Positions 15,644-23,310 of a DNA stretch of 32,530 bases are shown here, piece after piece. The position numbers and the translations under genes are program-made. The DNA lies in assembly GCA_024636855.1 (NCBI GenBank), contig JAGXGG010000067.1, forward strand, positions 1-32,530. The letters run 5' to 3'. The stretch comes from Ignavibacteriota bacterium. Its GTDB lineage: Bacteria; Bacteroidota; Ignavibacteria; Kapaibacteriales; UBA2268. Each line of letters opens with the position of its first letter. Positions within the stretch are counted from its first letter, which is position 1. The notes beneath the pieces were generated by a model that was given only the letters and a program-made list of their open reading frames with translations, ran no database searches and was not told the origin of the DNA.

Positions 15644-17850
15644 CTATTTATAATTATTGTCCTATTCGTTATTATTCTATCTTTGACTAGCATTATATTA
15701 TACACACCACTCGATAAGCCAGAAAAGTCTATTTCTATTTCGTTACTTCCCTGCTTCAGTTGAGTGTTCATCATATTTATTTCCATTTCACCTAGGGTAT
15801 TTACTATCTGCAAATCAAGTGACATCTCAACAGGAGTGTATATTGTTATGATTGAACTTGACACAACAGGATTGGGACTTATATATTCTACATTGACACC
15901 TTGAGCATCATATATTTTGAAATCCAACCCACAAACGGAGTCTATCTCATATATACCACGTTGTGGTTTTATCTCGAACAATCTGTCACAATTTCTGTTA
16001 CTAAATTTCGAATCTGTGAAGTCTATACTTGTATATTTTGCATTCCCTAAGAAAGTCGCAAACTTAAGTATTACCAAAGTATCTGACTCCAAGAAATTTT
16101 CCTCAGATTGTCTTTTTATATTTACTTCTAAGTGGCCATCTTGGTTCAATCTGAACCTAGTATCAATAGAAGCTGAAGAACTTGCAGTATTCATGAAAAT
16201 TGGCTCAATAAATTGGAGCAAAGTCCTATTATAACGGAGTACATCTGTATAATTATTAGCGTTTATTATTTTCTCTTTCTCTACAATAATTGGCATTAGT
16301 ACTTCAGTACCAGGGAACGAGCTAACAGAATCTATCTTCAGAATAATATCAGCCTGAGGAACTCCGCTACCTATCAACTCTACATAACTCGTATCAAAAG
16401 GAATCGTCGCATTCGTTATTATCAGCAACTCACTTCTGTGATTCCCAGGGATATCTGGCTTATATGAAATTGTTATAATAGAAGTATCTAGTGGCGCTAA
16501 TTCACTTTTCACATAAGAAACTGTGTAATTCGCGTCATCTTTTGGAATAATATTGAATATACTAAGCGTTTCATTACCTATATTCTTAATCTGAATATTC
16601 TTCGAAACAAAGCTATTACAGTTTACATCAGTTGAGATGGTAACTGAGCCAAAATCAATAGAATCTTTGTTGAGCAAGACAATTGGCTGTCTTACGGTAC
16701 CGGTGAAATTCACTTCAAAAAGTGAATTAGCATGTTGCGCACCGGCTATTTTACGATCCATTAGATCACTTTTGAAAAGATATTGGAAACTGATATTACC
16801 TCCACTGCCAGCAGTGAACTCTATATCAATAGTATCTGCTTGAGTCTGGTATAAATGTTTCTTAGAGTTGATACCATTTAGAAGAGTAATAATATCATCT
16901 CTATTATTCGAAAAACTTTCTTCTTTATTACCAATAGGGAAATTACCCTCATTTTGCACTACGAATGATACTATTTCCTTCTCACCCGGTCTTAAATTCC
17001 CTAGGTTTATAGAGTTTTTATTATCCGAGAAAGTAAAAATATGCCCTGATAATACTCTTATTACTTTTAATTTCTGTGTGACCCCCGTACCCGTGATTCT
17101 AGTTTGAACCGAATCTATCTTATCAGTATTTCCTTCGGATTCGAAAGGGTAAAAATAAAGTTTATAAATTGCTTCATCTTGCTTAGTATCCAATGGGTTG
17201 TAACTGAAACTCCACTCTATAGATTCTCTATCAGGGGCTAATACTATATCATTCCCTAGCCGCTGAGGAGTAATCTCAATACCGGTTATAGCTGAGCTTA
17301 TTAGCTTATACTCATCTTTGAATAATCGTTGTGGTGTATTCCAAACGTTTCGAATATACCATTTTTTTGATACTTGGAATTGATTACCTATATAAACAGA
17401 ATCGAAGTTTATCCTCTCTTCGTAAGCACCAACAAACTTATTAGTTTTCCTAGCTATTATTGTAAAAGTGTCTTGTACTACCATGTTATCATCATCATCA
17501 AGCAACCCACATATATACTTGCACTTATTTACATTCACAACTTCATTAATTACACCGGGGAATAAGTACTGAACAAATACTGTATCTACTTGTTTTGTAG
17601 GACTGACAACAATTGGGAATGGATTAAAATCGTCTATAAACTGACGGAAAGTCTGATCCCCACTACCATCAATTGCAAAAATTGCTGAGGTCTGGTTTTG
17701 GTCAGTTATTCTAAGGCGCTTATCAGTATCATTATTGATAATAAAATTAGCACGCAATCGACGAAATTGTGTGTCAGATTTATACGTGATACCCAAATCT
17801 ACAGTGTCCGTCAAAGATTTTTCTGGTGTAATAGTAGGTTTTGCTACCAT
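15640..17850 (-). CDS. T9SS cargo with choice-of-anchor D and cohesin-like domains; signal peptide needs an upstream non-AUG start
   Basis: 736 residues from the ATG at 17850. About 260-390 and 390-495 are ASH/choice-of-anchor D sandwiches (INLGNLRPGEKEIVSFVVQN; SIDFGSVTI...IQIKNIGNETLSI). About 497-640 resembles a cohesin-type fold (ILKIDSVSSFPGTEVLMPII). About 655-736 is the T9SS type A domain (ISPNPVVSS, SSGVYNIMLVKDR). A T9SS cargo needs a Sec signal, but none follows this ATG. In the same frame upstream, 17853-17910 encodes IIIKSILLIILTVFSVQSYI, a convincing signal peptide, with no ATG, GTG or TTG before the in-frame stop at 17935-17937. The true start is therefore probably an ATT or ATC codon at 17904-17910, or an error or mutation hides it. 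The 3' end couples by ATGA to the barrel gene. Confidence 0.85.
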   Translation of the reverse strand: MVAKPTITPEKSLTDTVDLGITYKSDTQFRRLRANFIINNDTDKRLRITDQNQTSAIFAIDGSGDQTFRQFIDDFNPFPIVVSPTKQVDTVFVQYLFPGVINEVVNVNKCKYICGLLDDDDNMVVQDTFTIIARKTNKFVGAYEERINFDSVYIGNQFQVSKKWYIRNVWNTPQRLFKDEYKLISSAITGIEITPQRLGNDIVLAPDRESIEWSFSYNPLDTKQDEAIYKLYFYPFESEGNTDKIDSVQTRITGTGVTQKLKVIRVLSGHIFTFSDNKNSINLGNLRPGEKEIVSFVVQNEGNFPIGNKEESFSNNRDDIITLLNGINSKKHLYQTQADTIDIEFTAGSGGNISFQYLFKSDLMDRKIAGAQHANSLFEVNFTGTVRQPIVLLNKDSIDFGSVTISTDVNCNSFVSKNIQIKNIGNETLSIFNIIPKDDANYTVSYVKSELAPLDTSIITISYKPDIPGNHRSELLIITNATIPFDTSYVELIGSGVPQADIILKIDSVSSFPGTEVLMPIIVEKEKIINANNYTDVLRYNRTLLQFIEPIFMNTASSSASIDTRFRLNQDGHLEVNIKRQSEENFLESDTLVILKFATFLGNAKYTSIDFTDSKFSNRNCDRLFEIKPQRGIYEIDSVCGLDFKIYDAQGVNVEYISPNPVVSSSIITIYTPVEMSLDLQIVNTLGEMEINMMNTQLKQGSNEIEIDFSGLSSGVYNIMLVKDRIITNRTIIINR

Positions 17851-18027
17851 AATGTAACTTTGAACAGAAAAAACAGTTAATATTATTAGTAAAATTGATT
17901 TGATAATAATTAAATTTGATTTGTAAACGATTCTCTATCAATAACGATTGAATTCATACTAATTTTAAAGAAATTACGTTATGAGATAGAATTATTTTAT
18001 TAATTTAGTAAATATAATTGTACAAAA

Positions 18028-18032
18028 AGAGG
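18028..18032 (+). promoter_or_regulatory. ribosome binding site deciding the DUF1573 start
   Basis: AGAGG lies three bases before the ATG at 18036 and six before the second, tandem ATG at 18039. The spacing favours the second ATG as the real start, which would remove one Met from the signal peptide. Confidence 0.55.
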
Positions 18033-18035
18033 TAA

Positions 18036-18746
18036 ATGATGAAAAAATTAATTCTAACTATGCTTTCAGTTTTGATGATAGCATCAGTGGCTTATGCACA
18101 GCCTAAGCTAGAAGTAGTAGGTGGTAATAGCTATGATTGGGGAAAAGTAGGCCCTAAAGATAGCCCACTTAAGACAAAAGTAAAGATCAAAAATACGGGT
18201 AATGAGCAGCTTTTAATTACCAATGTAAAGCCATCTTGTGGCTGTACAACGGCACCATTGGACAAAGATAAGTTAGCTCCAGGTGAAGTTGCAACGATAG
18301 ATGTATCATTCAACGTGGGTAGTAGAGCGGGTGTTAACTCTAAGACTATACGTATTTCTTCAAATGACCCTGCAAATAGTACTACTATTTTCAGACTTTC
18401 AGCTGACGTACAGAAAGCGGTTACACTTTCTCCTGAGTTCTTCGCATTCAATCAAATGGAAGTTGGTAAAGAAGAATCTTCTAAGATTTCTATCAAAAAT
18501 ACTAGTAATAAGCCTTTAATTATTAGCAATGTTACTAAAAGTCCAGCGGATATGAAACTAAACCTTAGTGGTAATAAAACACTAAAACCTGGTGAATCCT
18601 TTGAATTAGTAGCTAAGGTAACTCCTACTGCTCCTGGTTATATGAATTGCTGGGTGAAGATGAAAACTAATTCTGTTGATGATCCTGAGATATCTATATC
18701 TGGCTATGGCTCCGTGAAAGAATCTCCTATCTTCAACAACAAGTAA
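18036..18746 (+). CDS. DUF1573 domain secreted protein
   Basis: 236 residues (235 if the second ATG is used). A signal peptide (MKKLILTMLSVLMIASVAYAQ) is followed by two immunoglobulin-like ASH/DUF1573 sandwiches. The first (about 24-125) holds the family hallmark VKIKNTGNEQLLITNVKPSCGCTTAP and SFNVGSRAGVNSKTIRISSN. The second (about 128-228) repeats the pattern with ISIKNTSNKPLIISNVTKS but lacks the CGC cysteines. Such proteins are abundant in Bacteroidota; their biochemical role is unknown, and they are probably periplasmic or surface-located. The gene stands alone, with an SD sequence upstream and a terminator downstream. The ASH-type domains of the divergent T9SS cargo next door have a similar fold. 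Confidence 0.88.
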   Translation: MMKKLILTMLSVLMIASVAYAQPKLEVVGGNSYDWGKVGPKDSPLKTKVKIKNTGNEQLLITNVKPSCGCTTAPLDKDKLAPGEVATIDVSFNVGSRAGVNSKTIRISSNDPANSTTIFRLSADVQKAVTLSPEFFAFNQMEVGKEESSKISIKNTSNKPLIISNVTKSPADMKLNLSGNKTLKPGESFELVAKVTPTAPGYMNCWVKMKTNSVDDPEISISGYGSVKESPIFNNK

Positions 18747-18767
18747 GCATCTAAAAAGACTTAAATC

Positions 18768-18793
18768 AAGCCGGCTGTAAAGTCGGCTTTTTT
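18768..18793 (+). terminator. Rho-independent terminator of the DUF1573 gene
   Basis: Stem AAGCCGGCT / AGTCGGCTT with one G-T pair and a GTAA loop, followed by a T-run, 22 bases after the stop codon. Confidence 0.85.
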
Positions 18794-18815
18794 ATTATAT
18801 AGCAAATAAACATGT

Positions 18816-19991
18816 ATGATTAGAAAAGACGTAGTTATAATAGGTGGCGGCGCAGCTGGACTGCAATGTGGCATCGAAGCAGCAAAAGCTGGTCGGAACA
18901 CTATATTGATAGAACACAACCGAATGATAGGAACTAAGATACTTATCTCAGGTGGTGGTAGATGCAATTTCACTAATATCAATGCTGGACCTTCTAACTA
19001 CACTTCGTCCAATCCCCATTTTCATAAATCTGCTCTTTCACGTTATACTCCAAACGATTTCATAGATTTGGTGGAGCAATACAAGATTGACTACTACGAA
19101 AAGACTCTTGGGCAGCTATTTTGTAAGAATTCCTCGAGAGAAATAGTAGCTTTGCTCCAATCCGAAGCTGATAAATATGGATTAGAGATACAGACTAGCA
19201 CGAAAGTCGGTGATATAAAAAAGTCAGATGACGGGCGATATTTCGTACTTACTAATCAGGGTGATTTCAGCTGTGAGTCAGTTGTAATAGCTACCGGTGG
19301 GCTTTCATTTCCTAGCCGTGGAGCTACTGATTTCTCATACAGAATAGCCGAACAATTTGGCTTAAAATTAAACCCTCCTCGTCCTGGATTAGTACCATTA
19401 TTGTTAGACTATAACAAAAATCTTGACTTCAAATCGCTGCGTGGTATCTCATTTAATGCCGAAGTATATACAGATGATATTAGCTTCAAAGAGGCAGTGT
19501 TGTTCACTCACAAAGGTATGAGTGGTCCTGCTATATTACAAATATCGAATTACCTAAATGACAGTAAAGAATTCCATATACGATTAGAACCAGATTTAGA
19601 TTTACCTGCTTTCTTCACTAAGGAAAGACGCTCAGGTGTACTCATAAAGAATTTACTCTCCGAATTCTTGTCTTCCAGATTCGCTACAGAATGGGCAACA
19701 TATCACGGATTCGATTGCTCACCTAAGCAGTTAGACGACCCACAATTCGAGAGACTACTAGGATTGTTAGACAAATGGACTATAGCGATAACTGGTGACG
19801 AAGGATACAGCAAAGCAGAGATAACCCTAGGCGGAGTTCATCCAGATGAACTCTCATCGAAGACTATGGAAACTAGAAAGCACAAAGGGCTATATATAAT
19901 CGGTGAAGCAGTAGATGTGAACGGTTGGCTTGGCGGATATAATTTTGCTTGGGCTTGGGCTTCTGGCTGGGCAGCAGGGCAGTTTGTTTAG
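18816..19991 (+). CDS. BaiN/HI0933 family NAD(P)/FAD-dependent oxidoreductase
   Basis: 391 residues, a cytoplasmic flavoprotein of the HI0933/YhiN/BaiN family. The N-terminal Rossmann motif VVIIGGGAAGLQCGIEAAKA binds the FAD ADP moiety. Residues near 45 carry the family signature KILISGGGRCNFTN. About 155-170 is VIATGGLSFPSRGATDFSY, and the C-terminus has TLGGVHPDEL and GLYIIGEAVDVNGWLGGYNFAWAWASG, which closes over the flavin. The length is typical (about 390-420). The physiological substrate of most members is unknown; BaiN was linked to bile-acid dehydroxylation, which should not be assumed here. The gene follows the DUF1573 terminator by 22 bases and has no operon partner downstream on its strand. 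Confidence 0.9.
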   Translation: MIRKDVVIIGGGAAGLQCGIEAAKAGRNTILIEHNRMIGTKILISGGGRCNFTNINAGPSNYTSSNPHFHKSALSRYTPNDFIDLVEQYKIDYYEKTLGQLFCKNSSREIVALLQSEADKYGLEIQTSTKVGDIKKSDDGRYFVLTNQGDFSCESVVIATGGLSFPSRGATDFSYRIAEQFGLKLNPPRPGLVPLLLDYNKNLDFKSLRGISFNAEVYTDDISFKEAVLFTHKGMSGPAILQISNYLNDSKEFHIRLEPDLDLPAFFTKERRSGVLIKNLLSEFLSSRFATEWATYHGFDCSPKQLDDPQFERLLGLLDKWTIAITGDEGYSKAEITLGGVHPDELSSKTMETRKHKGLYIIGEAVDVNGWLGGYNFAWAWASGWAAGQFV

Positions 19992-20010
19992 GTTATGTAA
20001 CTAGTGTTAA

Positions 20011-20494
20011 TTAGTTTATATTCTTATTTAAATCGAAATCTGTAATATTATACTGCTTCATAAAAGCTCTGAATTGCTTTCTTATAGACAAATGTACAAA
20101 GTCAGATTGAGAGTATTCCTCTAGTGACAATAATAAAATTTTATATTCATTTGTCAGAATTTCAATTTTATCTTTACTTACTTTAATCCCAATTGGTAGA
20201 TTCTCTTTATTAAATTTAAAGGATTGTTCGACTTCAAAGCATTCAACTCCGTCATCGCTAAATACTAACTTCTCTTTTTTTTTCTCTTACCCTTTTATTA
20301 TTCTTGTTTATTCTTTTTGCGTTGACAATCATTAGTATTATCCATCCGAGTACATACCATTCAAAATTGTCATTCCTTCTATTCATCATAGCTAACATAA
20401 ACCCAGAAAAGACTGTAAAAACAGTAATAAGGATATTAGTTATTGACTCATTTTGATGCTCTTTTATCAACTCAGTCTTTAAAAACTCATTCAT
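20011..20494 (-). pseudogene. small two-helix membrane protein interrupted by a frameshift at an A9 tract
   Basis: The first frame (20494 to 20258, 78 codons) starts MNEFLKTELIKEHQNES and has two membrane segments (about 20-37 and 45-58) and a basic end NKNNKRVREKK. It then runs through nine A residues (minus strand, 20275-20283) into a short out-of-frame tail and a TAG. Removing one A, or shifting +1, continues directly into an 87-residue open frame (20274 to 20011) beginning EKLVFSDDGVECFEVEQSFK, with a protein-like composition and ending in TAA. The joined product would be about 160 residues: membrane hairpin plus a cytoplasmic domain. I do not recognise the family. It could be a decayed gene, a phase-variable tract, transcriptional slippage or a sequencing error. 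It lies 5 bases after a second disrupted small gene. Confidence 0.55.
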
Positions 20495-20499
20495 TCAGA

Positions 20500-20646
20500 T
20501 TACCCAACTTCAGCTTTCTGCTTCTTTAATGCTTGCCTAGTTACGTCCTCACCCCTTAGCAATGCCGCTGCATAGGTCATAGTAATTAACATAAATCCTC
20601 CTCAAAGTAGACCGGCTATTATCCATCCATTTTTTTCAAAATTCAT
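20500..20646 (-). pseudogene. small single-span membrane protein with an in-frame TGA at codon 15
   Basis: SD-like AAGGA precedes an ATG at 20646. The frame reads MNFEKNGWIIAGLL, TGA (20602-20604), GGFMLITMTYAAALLRGEDV, and a basic tail ending KKQKAEVG before a TAA at 20500. With the TGA read through (for example an original TGG, Trp) it would be a 48-residue protein with one membrane helix. TGA is an ordinary stop for neighbouring genes, so recoding is not expected. A second SD-like GAGGAGG directly overlaps the TGA and precedes an internal ATG at codon 19, which would give a 30-residue product. It sits immediately upstream of the frameshifted gene, suggesting a former two-gene operon. The family is not recognised. 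Confidence 0.45.
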
Positions 20647-20806
20647 ATTCTTGTTTCCTTTTGCGTTTTACTAACCAAACATAATGAAATCAATATTATA
20701 ATCGAAATCTTTTATTCTGATAACTCCAAATTTTGCTTTTTCTCCATAAGAGATAGGATTTAAACAACTTGAATCTTCATATAATCTTCAAATCTATAGT
20801 AATACC

Positions 20807-21358
20807 TCACTTCCCTTTCCATATAACATCTTCTACGCCTGTCAGATGATTCACGTAGCGGGCAGCTGCGAAGAAGTAATCTGATAGTCTATTCAGATAT
20901 TTAATTACTATTGTGTTTATTTCTTCTGCGTTAGCTAGTTCTACTGTTAGTCGCTCAGCTCGGCGGCAAACTGTACGTGCATTATGCAAGAATGCAGCTG
21001 AGTGATGCCCACCTGGTAGAATGAAATTCTTTAATGGCTCCAGGTCTTCGTCGTATCTGTCAATTGCATCTTCTAGTCGAGTTATTTCGGTTTCGCTGGT
21101 TCGTTCTATTGCTTGCGATTTGATGAATTGATCAATCGGTGTAGCTAGGTCAGCCCCTACGGTGAAGAGAATATTCATAATATGCTTTAATTCAGTTTTC
21201 ACGGGTTCTGGGCACTCGAATGAATATGCTAACCCCACTACTGTGTTCAGCTCATCTACTGTTCCGTATGCTTCTACTCTGAGTGCGGCTTTGCTAACTC
21301 TTTTACCATTAAAAAGTCCCGTAGTTCCATCATCGCCAGTTTTAGTATAAATCTTCAT
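20807..21358 (-). CDS. PduO-type cob(I)alamin adenosyltransferase
   Basis: 183 residues, the usual size of this family, which transfers the 5'-deoxyadenosyl group of ATP to cob(I)alamin to give coenzyme B12. The N-terminal signature KIYTKTGDDGTTGLFNGKRV with the following VEAYGTVDELN forms the ATP site. The helical bundle carries ILPGGHHSAAFLHNARTVCRRAERL and ends with YLNRLSDYFFAAARYVNHL, both typical. The cytoplasmic enzyme would serve salvage or de novo B12 use, for example by methylmalonyl-CoA mutase or ribonucleotide reductase, none of which is in the window. It is divergent from the ymdB-like gene with a 59-base gap. I see no cobalamin riboswitch in that gap. Confidence 0.92.
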   Translation of the reverse strand: MKIYTKTGDDGTTGLFNGKRVSKAALRVEAYGTVDELNTVVGLAYSFECPEPVKTELKHIMNILFTVGADLATPIDQFIKSQAIERTSETEITRLEDAIDRYDEDLEPLKNFILPGGHHSAAFLHNARTVCRRAERLTVELANAEEINTIVIKYLNRLSDYFFAAARYVNHLTGVEDVIWKGK

Positions 21359-21381
21359 TTAATATTAGATGTTTTATTTTG

Positions 21382-21389
21382 TAAATTTG
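21382..21389 (+). promoter_or_regulatory. possible -7 box (TAAATTTG) for the ymdB-asd pair
   Basis: TAAATTTG matches TAnnTTTG in the short divergent gap, 28 bases before the TTG start at 21418. The -33 position would fall at the very start of the divergent gene, where I see no clear TTG, so support is partial. Confidence 0.4.
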
Positions 21390-21417
21390 TTTAATTCTAA
21401 TCACAAAATAAGAAATT

Positions 21418-22233
21418 TTGAAATTGAGCAAAGATATAAGTCTAATATTTGTAGGTGATGTAGTCGGAGAAATCGGCTTGAACAACCTAATAGCAGAACT
21501 TCCAGCTATAAAAGAAAAACATTCTGCTAATGCAATAATCGTAAATGGCGAAAACGTATGGGAAGGCAAAGGCATAAATGAAGAAGAAGCTAATAAGCTT
21601 TTCGATGCTGGAGTACACGTTATCACTACAGGTAACCACATCTGGGAAAATTGGAAATCACGTCCTTTGCTTGGCAAAGACCGTCGTGTTATCCGCCCTA
21701 TGAACTACCCTGCTGGTAATGCTGGTTACGGATTCACTACTTTCACTGCAGAAAATGGCGTAAAAGTCGGAGTACTTCAGTTGCAAGGTAGAACTTTCAT
21801 GTCAACTATTGACTGTCCGTTCAACTCGGCAGACTTTGCTATTGATAAAATGAAATCTGATACGAACATCACAATAGTAGATTTCCATGCAGAAGCTACT
21901 GCAGAGAAAATATCAATGGGTTGGTACCTAGATGGTAAAGTAAGTGCTGTAATAGGGACTCACACTCACGTACAGACTGCTGATGCTCAGATATTGCCTC
22001 ATGGTACTGGTTACATCACTGACGTTGGGATGACTGGTCCTTATGATAGTGTATTGGGTATGCGCAAAGATATAGCTATCAAACGCTTCCAATTGCAAAC
22101 GGCTCACAAATTCCAAGTAGCGGAAGATGATTTGAGAGTAGCTTATGTTCATTTGAATATAGACGGTGAGACTGGACAAACTATGAATATAACAGCTCAT
22201 ACGACTCCAAAATTCGAAAATCAAGTACTATGA
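21418..22233 (+). CDS. YmdB-like metallophosphoesterase (TIGR00282 family)
   Basis: 271 residues. YmdB of Bacillus is a dimetal phosphodiesterase acting on 2',3'-cyclic nucleotides and affecting biofilm and sporulation choices; family members are cytoplasmic. All expected metal and catalytic residues are present in order: Asp14 (FVGDVVGE), Glu45 and Asn46 (NGENVWEGKG), Asn73 and His74 (TTGNHIWENW), His157 (VDFHAEATAEK), His182 and His184 (GTHTHVQTAD). The start appears to be TTG at 21418; there is no ATG or GTG in frame upstream of the first beta-strand. A second TTG at 21424 is possible. Its TGA overlaps the ATG of the asd gene by 4 bases, so the two are probably translated together. Confidence 0.9.
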   Translation: MKLSKDISLIFVGDVVGEIGLNNLIAELPAIKEKHSANAIIVNGENVWEGKGINEEEANKLFDAGVHVITTGNHIWENWKSRPLLGKDRRVIRPMNYPAGNAGYGFTTFTAENGVKVGVLQLQGRTFMSTIDCPFNSADFAIDKMKSDTNITIVDFHAEATAEKISMGWYLDGKVSAVIGTHTHVQTADAQILPHGTGYITDVGMTGPYDSVLGMRKDIAIKRFQLQTAHKFQVAEDDLRVAYVHLNIDGETGQTMNITAHTTPKFENQVL

Positions 22234-23231
22234 GTGAAATGAAAGAGTATAATATTGCCATAGTAGGTGCTAGTGGATTAGTCGGACGCAAAATGTTGAC
22301 GGTACTCCACGAACGCCATTTGCCAATCAAAGAACTATCACTTTTCGCATCAGCCAGATCGGCTGGGCAAAAGTTAGTTTACAATGGTAAAGAAATAACA
22401 ATACAAGAGCTAACAGAAGATTCTTTCGATGGGATTGATATAGCTCTATTCTCAGCTGGTGGGGACACTAGTAAGAAATATGCTCCTATAGCGGCAGCCG
22501 CTGGTTGCACAGTTATAGACAATAGTAGTGCTTGGAGAATGGACGATAATACTCCACTAGTAGTACCAGAAGTAAATCCAGAGGCACTTAAAGGGCACAA
22601 GGGAATAATAGCAAATCCGAATTGCTCTACTATTCAGTTGATGTTACCTCTGAAAGCTATACACGAGAACTATGGCTTGAAGAGAGTAATATGCTCTACA
22701 TATCAATCTATAACAGGTGCAGGACAGAAAGGACTAGATAAACTAGAAAATGAACTAGTTGGAAATTATAGCGATGAAAAACCTATCGCTTTCAACACTT
22801 TATTCCACCCATTCGAAAGCAATGGCTTTACGAATGAAGAAAATAAGATGATAAAAGAGAGTCGTAAAATTCTAGGTTTACCAGAGCTGAATATAGCTGT
22901 AACTTGTGTGAGATTGCCTATAGTAGGCGGTCATGCAGAATCGGTAAACTTTGAGACGGAAAGAGATTTCTCAATCGACCATCTCCGTAATATACTAATG
23001 ACGGCTAAAAATATGGTTGTCTTAGATAATTGGAAAGAAGGCGATTACCCAACTCCTCAAGAAGCTAACGACAAAGATCCCGTCTTCGTAGGTCGACTAC
23101 GTAAAGACCCTTCAGCTCCAAACTCAGCATATATGTGGGTAGTGGCTGATAACCTTCGAAAAGGAGCAGCTACAAACGCTGTCCAGATTGCTGAAAAGCT
23201 TATAGAAATGGGTTTGGTGAAGGCTAAATAA
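22230..23231 (+). CDS. asd: aspartate-semialdehyde dehydrogenase
   Basis: 333 residues, the normal size. It reduces 4-aspartyl phosphate with NADPH to L-aspartate 4-semialdehyde, the branch point for Lys/diaminopimelate, Thr and Met. The N-terminal NADP Rossmann motif is IAIVGASGLVGRKML. The catalytic Cys132 sits in IANPNCSTIQLMLPL, and the general base His235 in RLPIVGGHAESVN. TYQSITGAGQKGLDKLENE and the C-terminal DNLRKGAATNAVQIAEKL also fit. It overlaps the upstream ymdB-like gene by ATGA and ends in a strong terminator. The substrate would come from aspartate kinase; the only kinase-like gene in this window (4898-5956) has lost key residues, so another kinase probably exists elsewhere. 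Confidence 0.95.
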   Translation: MSEMKEYNIAIVGASGLVGRKMLTVLHERHLPIKELSLFASARSAGQKLVYNGKEITIQELTEDSFDGIDIALFSAGGDTSKKYAPIAAAAGCTVIDNSSAWRMDDNTPLVVPEVNPEALKGHKGIIANPNCSTIQLMLPLKAIHENYGLKRVICSTYQSITGAGQKGLDKLENELVGNYSDEKPIAFNTLFHPFESNGFTNEENKMIKESRKILGLPELNIAVTCVRLPIVGGHAESVNFETERDFSIDHLRNILMTAKNMVVLDNWKEGDYPTPQEANDKDPVFVGRLRKDPSAPNSAYMWVVADNLRKGAATNAVQIAEKLIEMGLVKAK

Positions 23232-23252
23232 AGAATCAAATTAGAATATTAG

Positions 23253-23281
23253 AGACGCATTGCAAAATGCGTCTTTTTTTT
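23253..23281 (+). terminator. Rho-independent terminator of the ymdB-asd operon
   Basis: A perfect 9-bp stem AGACGCATT / AATGCGTCT with a GCAA tetraloop, followed by eight T, 21 bases after the asd stop. Confidence 0.92.
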
Positions 23282-23310
23282 GCCAGTTCTCAATAATAGT
23301 AAACTAACCC

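Noticed and set aside
20500-20646. Selenocysteine or a reassigned TGA codon
   Set aside because: TGA is used as a normal stop by several neighbouring genes, and no selenocysteine insertion hairpin or Cys-aligned homologue is evident; a nonsense change is simpler.
20647-20806. Possible further gene remnant (minus-strand pieces YGEKAKFGVIRIKDFDYN and YYRFEDYMKIQVV in different frames)
   Set aside because: The pieces are suggestive of a decayed gene, but they are short, have no starts and cannot be told from chance frames.
21359-21417. Cobalamin riboswitch upstream of the adenosyltransferase
   Set aside because: The gap is only 59 bases and AT-rich, without the conserved B12-box; too small for the element.
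21342-21677. 111-codon minus-strand frame across the ymdB start
   Set aside because: Overlaps the well-supported ymdB-like gene and the divergent promoter gap; no recognisable domain.
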